Below are positions 1 through 4,697 of a stretch of 5,613 nt of DNA, piece after piece. This DNA is from Sphingobacterium sp. UBA6711 (lineage in GTDB: Bacteria > Bacteroidota > Bacteroidia > Sphingobacteriales > Sphingobacteriaceae): NCBI GenBank assembly GCA_002454415.1, contig DKIT01000063.1:14998-20610 (forward strand). Reading direction: 5' to 3'. Made by a program: the position numbers and the translations under genes. The notes below the pieces were generated by a model. It saw only the letters and a list, made by a program, of their open reading frames with translations, was not told where the DNA came from and ran no database searches. How positions within the stretch are numbered: the stretch's first letter is position 1; every line of letters begins with the position of its first letter.

Positions 1-1
1 T

Positions 2-469
2 AATACATTGAACGCTGAATCTGAATCGATCTTTGAAAAAGCATCTTACAAACATTCCATTCTTAAAACCCGTGGTTTACTTTACGTCAACGGCTTTTAT
101 GAACCTCATAAAGTCGCTGGGCAAAAGGACACTGAAAACTACTACATCTATACACCAACAAAGGAGATTTTCACTTTGGGCATTGTCTATGCCAATTTTA
201 AAGACTACGAGACAAATAACATCTACCCTACTTTTTCAATTATCACGACAGCTGCTAACCCCTTATTGGAAGAAATCCATAATGAGAAAAAGCGCATGCC
301 TTTGATCATTCCTCCATCCAATAGGGATGCTTGGCTAAACGCAACGAAAAAAGAAGATGTTCAGCAACTCATGATCCCTTATGAAGGTGAACTTGGAGCG
401 CATAAAGTTTTCCGTGTGACCGGCGCCAAAGGTGATACTAATCGGCCCGATATTCAGGATGCGATTTAA
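2..469 (+). CDS. SRAP-family (YedK/HMCES-like) protein, 5'-truncated by the window edge
   Basis: The C-terminal two thirds or so of an SOS response-associated peptidase (SRAP) protein. The family forms a thiazolidine crosslink with abasic sites in single-stranded DNA through its N-terminal Cys2 and so shields them from strand breakage. Visible family motifs, in order, are the Asn of NAESE (codon at 11-13), the Glu of GFYEP, the strand ending SIITTAANPLL, and the catalytic His of IHNEKKRMP (codon at 278-280), followed by a PLIIPP..RDAWL tail. The frame is open to base 2, so the TTG at 8 is an internal Leu codon and not a start; Cys2 lies outside the window. The longer spacing between His and RMP, compared with the IHDRMP form of E. 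coli YedK, appears to be a variant form and not damage. The gene may be a host gene flanking the phage region or a phage cargo gene; the window does not decide. The identification is firm. Confidence 0.9.
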   Translation, partial: NTLNAESESIFEKASYKHSILKTRGLLYVNGFYEPHKVAGQKDTENYYIYTPTKEIFTLGIVYANFKDYETNNIYPTFSIITTAANPLLEEIHNEKKRMPLIIPPSNRDAWLNATKKEDVQQLMIPYEGELGAHKVFRVTGAKGDTNRPDIQDAI

Positions 470-647
470 GTTTCTTCCTTTCCATAACTACCCATTTTAT
501 AGAGGCATCTAGTTCGCTTGGCCACGCCTTTAATCCTTCTTCCAATATCTTTGCGCCTGCTTCAATTCCAATTTCATTCGACGCTGATAGAGCCGTTTTC
601 CTAACATGATCTACATACCCTTCCGGTGGTTCATTACTTAGTTTCAT
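438..647 (-). CDS. small hypothetical protein, 69 aa
   Basis: Not recognised. The product is a soluble, charged, mostly helical-looking protein with an acidic-hydrophobic middle (AGAKILEEGLKAWPSELD) and a basic C-terminus; it has no signal peptide or membrane segment. The ATG at 647 lies four bases after a TAAATTTG element on the same strand (652-659), a good Bacteroidota -7 box, and this is the main support for the start. There is no Shine-Dalgarno sequence. Its last 32 bases overlap the 3' end of the SRAP gene convergently. It is divergent from the gene at 705, sharing a 57-base promoter region. The amino-acid composition looks protein-like, but a chance open frame of this size cannot be excluded. 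Confidence 0.5.
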   Translation of the reverse strand: MKLSNEPPEGYVDHVRKTALSASNEIGIEAGAKILEEGLKAWPSELDASIKWVVMERKKLKSHPEYRAD

Positions 648-651
648 ACAG

Positions 652-683
652 CAAATTTAAAATTCTTCTTGACATTTTGCTAA
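652..683 (-). promoter_or_regulatory. candidate Bacteroidota promoter for the 69-aa gene
   Basis: On the minus strand TAAATTTG (659-652) matches the TAnnTTTG -7 consensus exactly. TTAG (683-680), one base off TTTG, stands 20 bases upstream, about the usual distance to the -33 element. Only four bases (CTGT) separate the -7 box from the ATG at 647, so the transcript would have almost no leader. It overlaps the divergent promoter at 669-700. Confidence 0.45.
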
Positions 684-700
684 TTTTGTTAGTAACTTTG
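669..700 (+). promoter_or_regulatory. candidate Bacteroidota promoter for the 705-1383 gene pair
   Basis: TTG (669-671) is followed after 21 bases by TAACTTTG (693-700), a full match to the TTG/TAnnTTTG promoter of this phylum. A second TAATTTTG lies at 681-688 and could be an alternative -7 box. The start codon follows the first-choice box after four bases, which predicts a leaderless or nearly leaderless mRNA. The region overlaps the divergent promoter of the gene at 438-647. Confidence 0.6.
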
Positions 701-704
701 TTTT

Positions 705-1172
705 ATGAAACCTCTTGAAGTCTTTTGTCGAAACCGTGTTATGTACGTTCAAATAAGCGTACATGATAAAAGCATGGGCATGAAGGACTATCATCTGTAT
801 AATAAGAATGGGCTTGCTTTTTATGTTTTCAGGAAATCACAAGGAGTATGGGAGCTTGCTTATGGAGAGCTTGCGGACGATATAAAAGAAGCCTGTATTG
901 ATGCTTTGATCCTGAGATATGATAGTGATGTACCTGAGCTGTTTTATCACCAGGGCGAACGCCAGATTGTGGAAGTTCGAGCGAAGAAATACAGCCTTTG
1001 GCACATATACCTGAACAATCGTTACGTTGGAAGCATTGAGCACGACAAGCACTCAAAGAAATTCAACTTCCATATTGACGACGATTGCCTATTGACTGAC
1101 GATCACGTTCAAAAATATATTGCGATGATCGAGCGCGGAGAATTAAAGTGGATAAAGGATGATATTCGATAA
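705..1172 (+). CDS. hypothetical protein, 155 aa, with one clear and one possible copy of a small repeated module
   Basis: Not recognised as a named family. Residues 98-150 form a compact beta-rich then helical module: WHIYLNNRYVG, a hydrophobic strand around FNFHI, then LTDDHVQ and AMIERGE. The same pattern makes up most of the product of the next gene. Residues 29-66 (YHLYNKNG, VWELAYG, DIKEACIDAL) look like a more diverged copy, so the protein may be two modules in tandem. No signal peptide or membrane segment is seen, so it is probably cytoplasmic. The ATG at 705 is chosen because it sits just behind the TAACTTTG promoter box; ATG at 741 (Met13) is an alternative if a leader is needed. 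The gene overlaps the next by 14 bases and is probably translationally coupled to it. Confidence 0.7.
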   Translation: MKPLEVFCRNRVMYVQISVHDKSMGMKDYHLYNKNGLAFYVFRKSQGVWELAYGELADDIKEACIDALILRYDSDVPELFYHQGERQIVEVRAKKYSLWHIYLNNRYVGSIEHDKHSKKFNFHIDDDCLLTDDHVQKYIAMIERGELKWIKDDIR

Positions 1173-1383
1173 TTTTGAGGTTGACGGTGTGCCACAAGTG
1201 TTAGATGTTTCGCCATTACAGGGAGGGCATTTCCATGTGTACATAAATGATAGATTCGTTACCGGAATAGCTTACACAACTCAGGGTTGGAAAATGCATT
1301 TCAACAACAATTCTTGGTTGACCAAAGATGAAGCGGACATAATAATAGAGATGATCGAGTCTGGAGAAATTCCTACAATGTAA
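1159..1383 (+). CDS. hypothetical protein, 74 aa, single copy of the same module as its upstream neighbour
   Basis: The function is not recognised, but residues 25-70 align clearly with residues 99-145 of the preceding protein: HVYINDRFV against HIYLNNRYV, a WKMHF strand against FNFHI, LTKDEAD against LTDDHVQ, and EMIESGE against AMIERGE. It is therefore a paralogue of the C-terminal half of its neighbour. The start at 1159 lies inside the end of the upstream gene, with AAAGG directly before the ATG as a tight ribosome-binding sequence. The 14-base overlap suggests coupled translation. The gene ends with two consecutive TAA codons, and a strong hairpin begins four bases later. It is likely a cytoplasmic protein made together with its neighbour. 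Confidence 0.7.
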   Translation: MIFDNFEVDGVPQVLDVSPLQGGHFHVYINDRFVTGIAYTTQGWKMHFNNNSWLTKDEADIIIEMIESGEIPTM

Positions 1384-1386
1384 TAA

Positions 1387-1417
1387 GAAAGGCCAGTTTA
1401 AGGGATGCTGGCCTTTC
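1387..1417 (+). terminator. hairpin terminator after the 74-aa gene
   Basis: A perfect 10-base stem, GAAAGGCCAG (1387-1396) with CTGGCCTTTC (1408-1417), around an 11-base loop, placed four bases after the stop codon. The U-run that follows is displaced and broken (TTATTTTT at 1426-1433), so termination strength is uncertain. The reverse strand ends in CTTTCTTATTA and might also be terminated. Confidence 0.75.
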
Positions 1418-1478
1418 GAAACAAATTATTTTTAAACCCAAATTGCCCTAATATAAATATCTTATTTGAAATAAAAAA

Positions 1479-1502
1479 AGCAGGGATGGTAAGATCCCCG
1501 CT
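1479..1502 (-). terminator. second leftward intrinsic terminator
   Basis: AGCAGGGA (1479-1486) pairs with TCCCCGCT (1495-1502) with one G-U wobble, around an 8-base loop. On the minus strand the stem is followed directly by seven T residues, while the plus strand has no T-tract. It is thus a typical intrinsic terminator for leftward transcription, about 150 bases beyond the first one at 1652-1683. Confidence 0.7.
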
Positions 1503-1651
1503 AATGACAAATAACCATAAATAGTTATTTCAACTTCAAATAAAAATGCGATTAAAATACTGACTCGATCCATGCGACAAAATCAAGACAGCGAAACCAT
1601 TCAATTCTCTATCAGTACAATACATGTAGTAATATGGTTTGAAAAATTAAA

Positions 1652-1683
1652 AAAAGGCCGAGAACATGAATACTCGACCTTTT
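1652..1683 (-). terminator. intrinsic terminator of the restriction-endonuclease cassette
   Basis: AAAAGGCCGAG (1652-1662) pairs with CTCGACCTTTT (1673-1683) with one C-A mismatch, around a 10-base loop. On the minus strand the stem runs into a long T-tract (TTTTTTTAATTTTTC). It lies about 40 bases downstream of the stop codon of the gene at 1722-2750 and is the natural end of that transcript. Confidence 0.75.
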
Positions 1684-1721
1684 ATGAAACATTAATTACT
1701 ACTCGGGGACTTTTATAACAA

Positions 1722-2750
1722 CTAGTTGGCTGATTTGTTTTGATCGCCCTCTTTTAATATGGTTTCTAATTTTACAAGAAGCTCTCCCCTTTCGTCTCTT
1801 TTCATTAAGGCCGGACCTTTATAAAAACCATCTCCACTAATAAATCCCTTAGTTAAAAATTCTTTAATCATTATAAATTGGAGGTTATTAAATTCAAAAA
1901 CATGTGCTTTTATATGGAAATCATCTTTAACATCAGGATCATTTTTAAATTCTTCCAGAGCAATTTTATCCATATCATCTATTGATATTGTTAAATCATG
2001 TAATTTTTCGGTCTTATTAATATGGTCTACCATATAACTATAATCTACAGGGTCAATTTGAAAATTAGTAGTAATTGACCTTACGTACTTAATTGTTACA
2101 TGTCCACTTACAGGCATCATATCATAGTCAAGTAGGTGAAACAATTCCCTATCTTTAGTTGAAAATGTCATTGCCTTCCCCTTTATTATCTCCTTCCATG
2201 AATTTTTTAAGATAATATTATCATAAATTATATCAACAAGTCCTATGATATTATATTTGTCATATGAATAAGTGTCAAAAGTGATAGTTGTCCTCTTCCC
2301 CGCTTTATCTCCTACGGAAATGGATAATTGCTCATCCATTTGAAAATGGTGAACATTTCTTTGGATATTTACCTTTAGTAATTTTTCCCATTTTTTATTT
2401 TGCGCAGAATGCAATGTAAGAAGCTCAATACCTTTGTTTTTAGCATATTCTATTGCTTTTTTGGTAAAACCGTTTGCGCAAATAAGTATGCCTTTATTTG
2501 CATTCACGTCTCTAATAACAGATAGAAATTCACCAACTTTATTTATATCTGCTGGATTCTTATAATCTTTAGCTTGAATGATTATTAAATTTTTTATTCC
2601 TGCAAAACTATATCTAATTGATACATCAATCTGCCTATAAGTGTTGGTGTCTATACCAAATATATGGTCATCTTGTATTATTTTGGCATTAGGTTCTAAT
2701 CTTCTATACAATTGTTCAATTAACATTTCGTACTCTTTTCCTTTTTTCAT
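1722..2750 (-). CDS. Mrr-like (PD-(D/E)xK) restriction endonuclease, 342 aa
   Basis: Residues 1-115 match the Mrr catalytic fold found in type IV and other restriction enzymes. There is a helix GKEYEMLIEQLYRRL (4-18), Asp42 in RQIDV, then the catalytic strand IIIQAKDY with Gln59-x-Lys61, and helix-strand units ILICANGFTKKAIEYA and GIELLTLH. The D-X16-QAK arrangement is the usual QxK variant of the PD-(D/E)xK site. The following 220 residues are beta-rich and not recognised; they probably carry target recognition or assembly functions. The start at 2750 is preferred over Met9 because the helix with the conserved Gly and Glu begins before Met9. It overlaps the upstream 82-aa gene by 35 bases. 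No methyltransferase gene is in view, which favours a modification-dependent (type IV-like) or abortive role, though a partner could lie elsewhere. Sampled rows are about 22-28% GC, against 43-50% in the amidase gene, suggesting separate acquisition. Confidence 0.8.
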   Translation of the reverse strand: MKKGKEYEMLIEQLYRRLEPNAKIIQDDHIFGIDTNTYRQIDVSIRYSFAGIKNLIIIQAKDYKNPADINKVGEFLSVIRDVNANKGILICANGFTKKAIEYAKNKGIELLTLHSAQNKKWEKLLKVNIQRNVHHFQMDEQLSISVGDKAGKRTTITFDTYSYDKYNIIGLVDIIYDNIILKNSWKEIIKGKAMTFSTKDRELFHLLDYDMMPVSGHVTIKYVRSITTNFQIDPVDYSYMVDHINKTEKLHDLTISIDDMDKIALEEFKNDPDVKDDFHIKAHVFEFNNLQFIMIKEFLTKGFISGDGFYKGPALMKRDERGELLVKLETILKEGDQNKSAN

Positions 2751-2964
2751 TAGGGTATAATAGGGTTAAAATTGTCATCAATTCATTAAATGACAACTCA
2801 TTGCTATATATTCGGCAACCATCTATTTCTAATTGAAAACCTTTATTTAACACATTAATTGACAAGAATTGATTAAAAGGTGTTAAATAGGAGTACCTAT
2901 TTTTGTTTCTTAATTTAAATCCTAAAAATCTCAATTGGCTATTTTGGTCTTTTGAAATTGTCAT
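2716..2964 (-). CDS. hypothetical protein, 82 aa, partner gene of the Mrr-like endonuclease
   Basis: Not recognised. It is a basic, soluble protein with a likely beta-rich middle (a strand around FQLEIDGCRI), a leucine-rich helix (FNELMTILTLL), and a strongly basic tail (EKRKRVR). It has no signal peptide. Its last 35 bases overlap the start of the endonuclease gene, so the two are almost certainly co-transcribed and probably translationally coupled; they share the same low GC content. The start ATG lies four bases after a TATATTTA box. It could be a regulator, a specificity or an immunity factor of the nuclease, but nothing in the sequence decides between these. Confidence 0.65.
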   Translation of the reverse strand: MTISKDQNSQLRFLGFKLRNKNRYSYLTPFNQFLSINVLNKGFQLEIDGCRIYSNELSFNELMTILTLLYPNEKRKRVRNVN

Positions 2965-2968
2965 AACG

Positions 2969-2998
2969 TAAATATAAAAATTATTTTCTACTAACTAA
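2969..2998 (-). promoter_or_regulatory. weak candidate promoter of the endonuclease cassette
   Basis: On the minus strand TATATTTA (2976-2969) is one base off the TAnnTTTG -7 consensus, with TTAG (2998-2995) 18 bases upstream. The ATG at 2964 follows after CGTT. The element sits at the very end of the lipoprotein gene, where a cassette inserted behind the lysis genes would need its own promoter. The match is imperfect and could be chance in AT-rich DNA. Confidence 0.3.
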
Positions 2999-3493
2999 CC
3001 AAATTACAAACATAGCGACAATGAGAAATGCAATTGCGAAGCCCAACCAATTCGAAAATATACCGGTAGCACTGGGCTTTTTATCAACATCTTTAGTTTC
3101 CAATATCTTCTCGCTAGTACTATCCTTTTTAGCGGATAGGTTAACATCTTGATGAAGATTCTCCCGAATATCCCTAAGTATTTCACGGGCTTGATCTGTT
3201 TTCCTTTTAGTAAACGAGACAATACTATCAGCTTTAAATGTTACCGATCCATCAGGATCTACTTTGACATCTGTCCCTGGTGTTGGATAAACTTTTACTT
3301 TATCCTCACTTTCAAATGTTGAATTAAGAGTCTCTTTAGTCTTATCAACAGTTCCTGAAGTGGTTTCAGTAGACAACTTGACATCACTGGAAACTGCTAC
3401 TGCGTCCAACTGTTTGTTCACCTTAGTTGTCTTACGGAATAGCCCGCACCCTGACAACAGGATGCAGACTATGCTTATTAAAACTATCCTCAT
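2981..3493 (-). CDS. lipoprotein with C-terminal transmembrane segment; candidate u-spanin, 170 aa
   Basis: The N-terminus is a lipoprotein signal: a short basic start, the hydrophobic stretch IVLISIVCILL, then the lipobox LSGC with Cys16 as the lipidation site. Residues 149-167 (WLGFAIAFLIVAMFVIWLV) form a single transmembrane helix followed by a basic SRK end. Between them lies a roughly 130-residue hydrophilic segment, rich in Ser, Thr, Lys and Asp, with beta-type strands (DKVKVYP, SVTFKADSIVSF) and one helix (QAREILRDIRENL). A lipid anchor at one end and a membrane helix at the other is the architecture of unimolecular spanins such as phage T1 gp11, which link outer and inner membranes and fuse them in the last step of lysis. 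Its place behind the endolysin supports this. The start lies two bases after the stop codon of the 53-aa gene. The function is inferred from architecture and position only; a membrane-anchored structural lipoprotein is the alternative. Confidence 0.75.
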   Translation of the reverse strand: MRIVLISIVCILLSGCGLFRKTTKVNKQLDAVAVSSDVKLSTETTSGTVDKTKETLNSTFESEDKVKVYPTPGTDVKVDPDGSVTFKADSIVSFTKRKTDQAREILRDIRENLHQDVNLSAKKDSTSEKILETKDVDKKPSATGIFSNWLGFAIAFLIVAMFVIWLVSRK

Positions 3494-3495
3494 AA

Positions 3496-3657
3496 CTATT
3501 GCATTTTGTTTGATAAATCGGTTAGCTTTCCAGCTAAGCTATCCAGTTTCGGTACAAGCTCTTCAAGAGGTTTAGCGATGTTCGCCTTTACCTCAACCTT
3601 TGGCCTAGCATCTGAATATGTAGAGCCAATCATTACTATTAAAATGAACCATTTCAT
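3496..3657 (-). CDS. exported 53-aa leucine-zipper peptide of the lysis cassette
   Basis: A short gene fitted exactly between its neighbours. Its ATG shares a 4-base ATGA overlap with the stop of the 112-aa membrane protein, and its TAG is two bases before the lipoprotein start. A strong GAGGAGG ribosome-binding site lies six bases upstream, inside the end of the previous gene. The N-terminus MKWFILIVMIGSTYSDA looks like a short export signal, with possible cleavage after SDA, leaving about 36 residues. The rest has an unbroken heptad pattern: Leu31, Leu38, Leu45 and Met52 at one core position, and Ile27, Leu34, Leu41 and Leu48 at the other. It should form an amphipathic coiled coil in the periplasm or on the inner-membrane surface. 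The family is not recognised. Likely roles are a lysis regulator (antiholin-like) or a partner of the coiled coil in the 112-aa protein. Confidence 0.75.
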   Translation of the reverse strand: MKWFILIVMIGSTYSDARPKVEVKANIAKPLEELVPKLDSLAGKLTDLSNKMQ

Positions 3658-3992
3658 CGCTTACCTCCTCTTTTAACTTTTTGCTGCTGAGCTACACTGT
3701 CTACTTTCACAGCAGCGCTATCCACTTTTGTAGCTGCCTGATTTACTTTTTCTACAGCCGGCTCTACTCTATTCTTGACTTCTTCAAGCATTTGCTTATA
3801 TAACCGGTCCTGTATTTCGATCATTTTGTCATTCTGCTTTTGATCCCTTTCTCTAGAATCTTTATTGACATCAATAATCAAATAAAATACTGCCCAAAAT
3901 ACTGATACCACAATAAATAAAGCATAAGTCACGGGATGCCGTACTATCTGCATAAATGTCGGCTGTTGCTGCCCTTTCTTTTCCTCTGCCAT
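3654..3992 (-). CDS. single-pass membrane protein with C-terminal heptad repeats, 112 aa; holin or inner-membrane spanin candidate
   Basis: Residues 21-40 (VTYALFIVVSVFWAVFYLII) are one transmembrane helix after a 20-residue polar start with Lys5, Lys6 and Arg18. The rest is a long charged helix that ends in three near-identical heptads at 82-102 (KVNQAAT, KVDSAAV, KVDSVAQ) and a basic tail KVKRGGKR. Its position directly behind the amidase, sharing one base (TAATG), marks it as part of the lysis cassette. One membrane helix plus a soluble coiled coil fits either a one-segment holin or an Rz-like inner-membrane spanin; no multi-pass holin is present nearby. Met14 is a second in-frame start just before the membrane helix, but it has no ribosome-binding site. 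The membrane and coiled-coil prediction is firm; the role is inferred. Confidence 0.75.
   Translation of the reverse strand: MAEEKKGQQQPTFMQIVRHPVTYALFIVVSVFWAVFYLIIDVNKDSRERDQKQNDKMIEIQDRLYKQMLEEVKNRVEPAVEKVNQAATKVDSAAVKVDSVAQQQKVKRGGKR
3664..3670 (-). promoter_or_regulatory. strong Shine-Dalgarno site for the 53-aa gene
   Basis: GAGGAGG on the minus strand, six bases before the ATG at 3657, encoded within the C-terminal codons of the upstream gene. It is the clearest ribosome-binding site in a window where most genes have none, and it is the main evidence that the 53-aa gene is translated. Confidence 0.75.
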
Positions 3993-4696
3993 TACTTTAA
4001 ATAATTATTAGATACCAATCCTTTTAATCCGTTCACCGAAACTTCTGACCAAGTAGCCGATCTCGAAATAACATTCACCAGAGTACCTTTTTTCAAAACC
4101 GAAATAACGGAGTGAGTTGTACCTGGGCCCGATCTCAAATTAAGGTCGCTGGTAGTTGTCTTTTTTGCCAAGTACATTACTCCGAATACCTCCCGTCTAA
4201 CTCTCTCCATTGGGAATTTTGGCCCCGGATCATCTTTACGTCCCCTTGGCATTGCAACTTCCTCATGACCGAGAATATCCGTGATCGATGGATATGCTTT
4301 TACCAAGGCCTTGCAAACTTCAATGCACTTTTGAATCTGCACTTCTGTCCAGTCTTGGTATACTCCTTTGACCATACCCATATTTTCCTGTTCAATTCCA
4401 ATTGCATATCGATTGAGATTCGTGAATCCGTTCCATTCGCTTCGACCGGCATGCCATGTGATCTGGTTGAACTTCGCCATTTGGGTTACTTTTCCATCAC
4501 GAGTAATGTGAAGATCCGCACTTACGTTCGACTTCTTGTCAGTTAGCCAATTAACGGCCGACGTTGAATTACTAGCAGCATCAAAGTGTAGTAGGATAAA
4601 ACGAATATCCTTAGTGCCAGAGCTTACATTTGGCGATTGACGGAACTCGACTGGAGTTCCGTCGCTGTTGTATAATAAGTTGTTTTTTACTTGCAT
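3992..4696 (-). CDS. N-acetylmuramoyl-L-alanine amidase (Amidase_2) with SH3b domain, phage endolysin, 234 aa
   Basis: Cuts the bond between muramic acid and L-Ala in peptidoglycan. The zinc amidase domain covers about residues 10-165: His37 in FILLHFDAAS, TWHAG at 80-84, Glu102 in IGIEQEN, His144 in ILGHEE, and Lys154 and Asp156 in GRKDDPGPKF. His37, His144 and Asp156 correspond to the zinc ligands of the AmpD/T7 lysozyme family, and Glu102 and Lys154 to its catalytic residues, so the enzyme should be active. Residues 177-234 form a bacterial SH3 domain (LNLRSGPGTTHS... VLKKGTLVNV ... GLVSNNYL), probably for wall binding. The ATG at 4696 is chosen because it lies one base after the stop of the upstream gene (TGATATG); a TTG at 4711 would add five residues with no better ribosome site. 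It has no export signal, so it needs a holin-type partner for release, consistent with the membrane protein encoded next. Confidence 0.9.
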   Translation of the reverse strand: MQVKNNLLYNSDGTPVEFRQSPNVSSGTKDIRFILLHFDAASNSTSAVNWLTDKKSNVSADLHITRDGKVTQMAKFNQITWHAGRSEWNGFTNLNRYAIGIEQENMGMVKGVYQDWTEVQIQKCIEVCKALVKAYPSITDILGHEEVAMPRGRKDDPGPKFPMERVRREVFGVMYLAKKTTTSDLNLRSGPGTTHSVISVLKKGTLVNVISRSATWSEVSVNGLKGLVSNNYLK

Positions 4697-4697
4697 A

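Larger units (their letters stand above)
1384..1721. other. 338-base intergenic gap between convergent transcription units
   Basis: No convincing gene is seen. The gap holds three terminator-like hairpins (1387-1417, 1479-1502, 1652-1683) and a weaker AT-rich inverted repeat, AAATAAC (1509-1515) with GTTATTT (1524-1530). About 150 bases (1503-1651) between the two leftward terminators remain unexplained. No TAnnTTTG promoter box was found on either strand in that stretch. Confidence 0.6.

Noticed and set aside
8..10. TTG at 8 as a start codon for the SRAP gene
   Set aside because: It falls just before the conserved NAESE motif, well inside the family domain, and would leave out the catalytic Cys2.
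829..1056. Minus-strand open frames inside the 155-aa gene
   Set aside because: They lie wholly inside a better-supported gene with its own promoter and paralogue, and their sequences show no protein-like pattern.
1572..1718. A plus-strand 48-codon frame in the intergenic gap, starting ATG CGA CAA and ending TAA, with a protein-like composition
   Set aside because: It has no ribosome-binding site or promoter box, it runs through the terminator hairpin at 1652-1683, and an open frame of this length is expected by chance.
3951..3953. Met14 of the 112-aa membrane protein as the second start of a lambda-like dual-start holin
   Set aside because: There is no Shine-Dalgarno sequence before it and no leader structure was found, so it is only a possibility.
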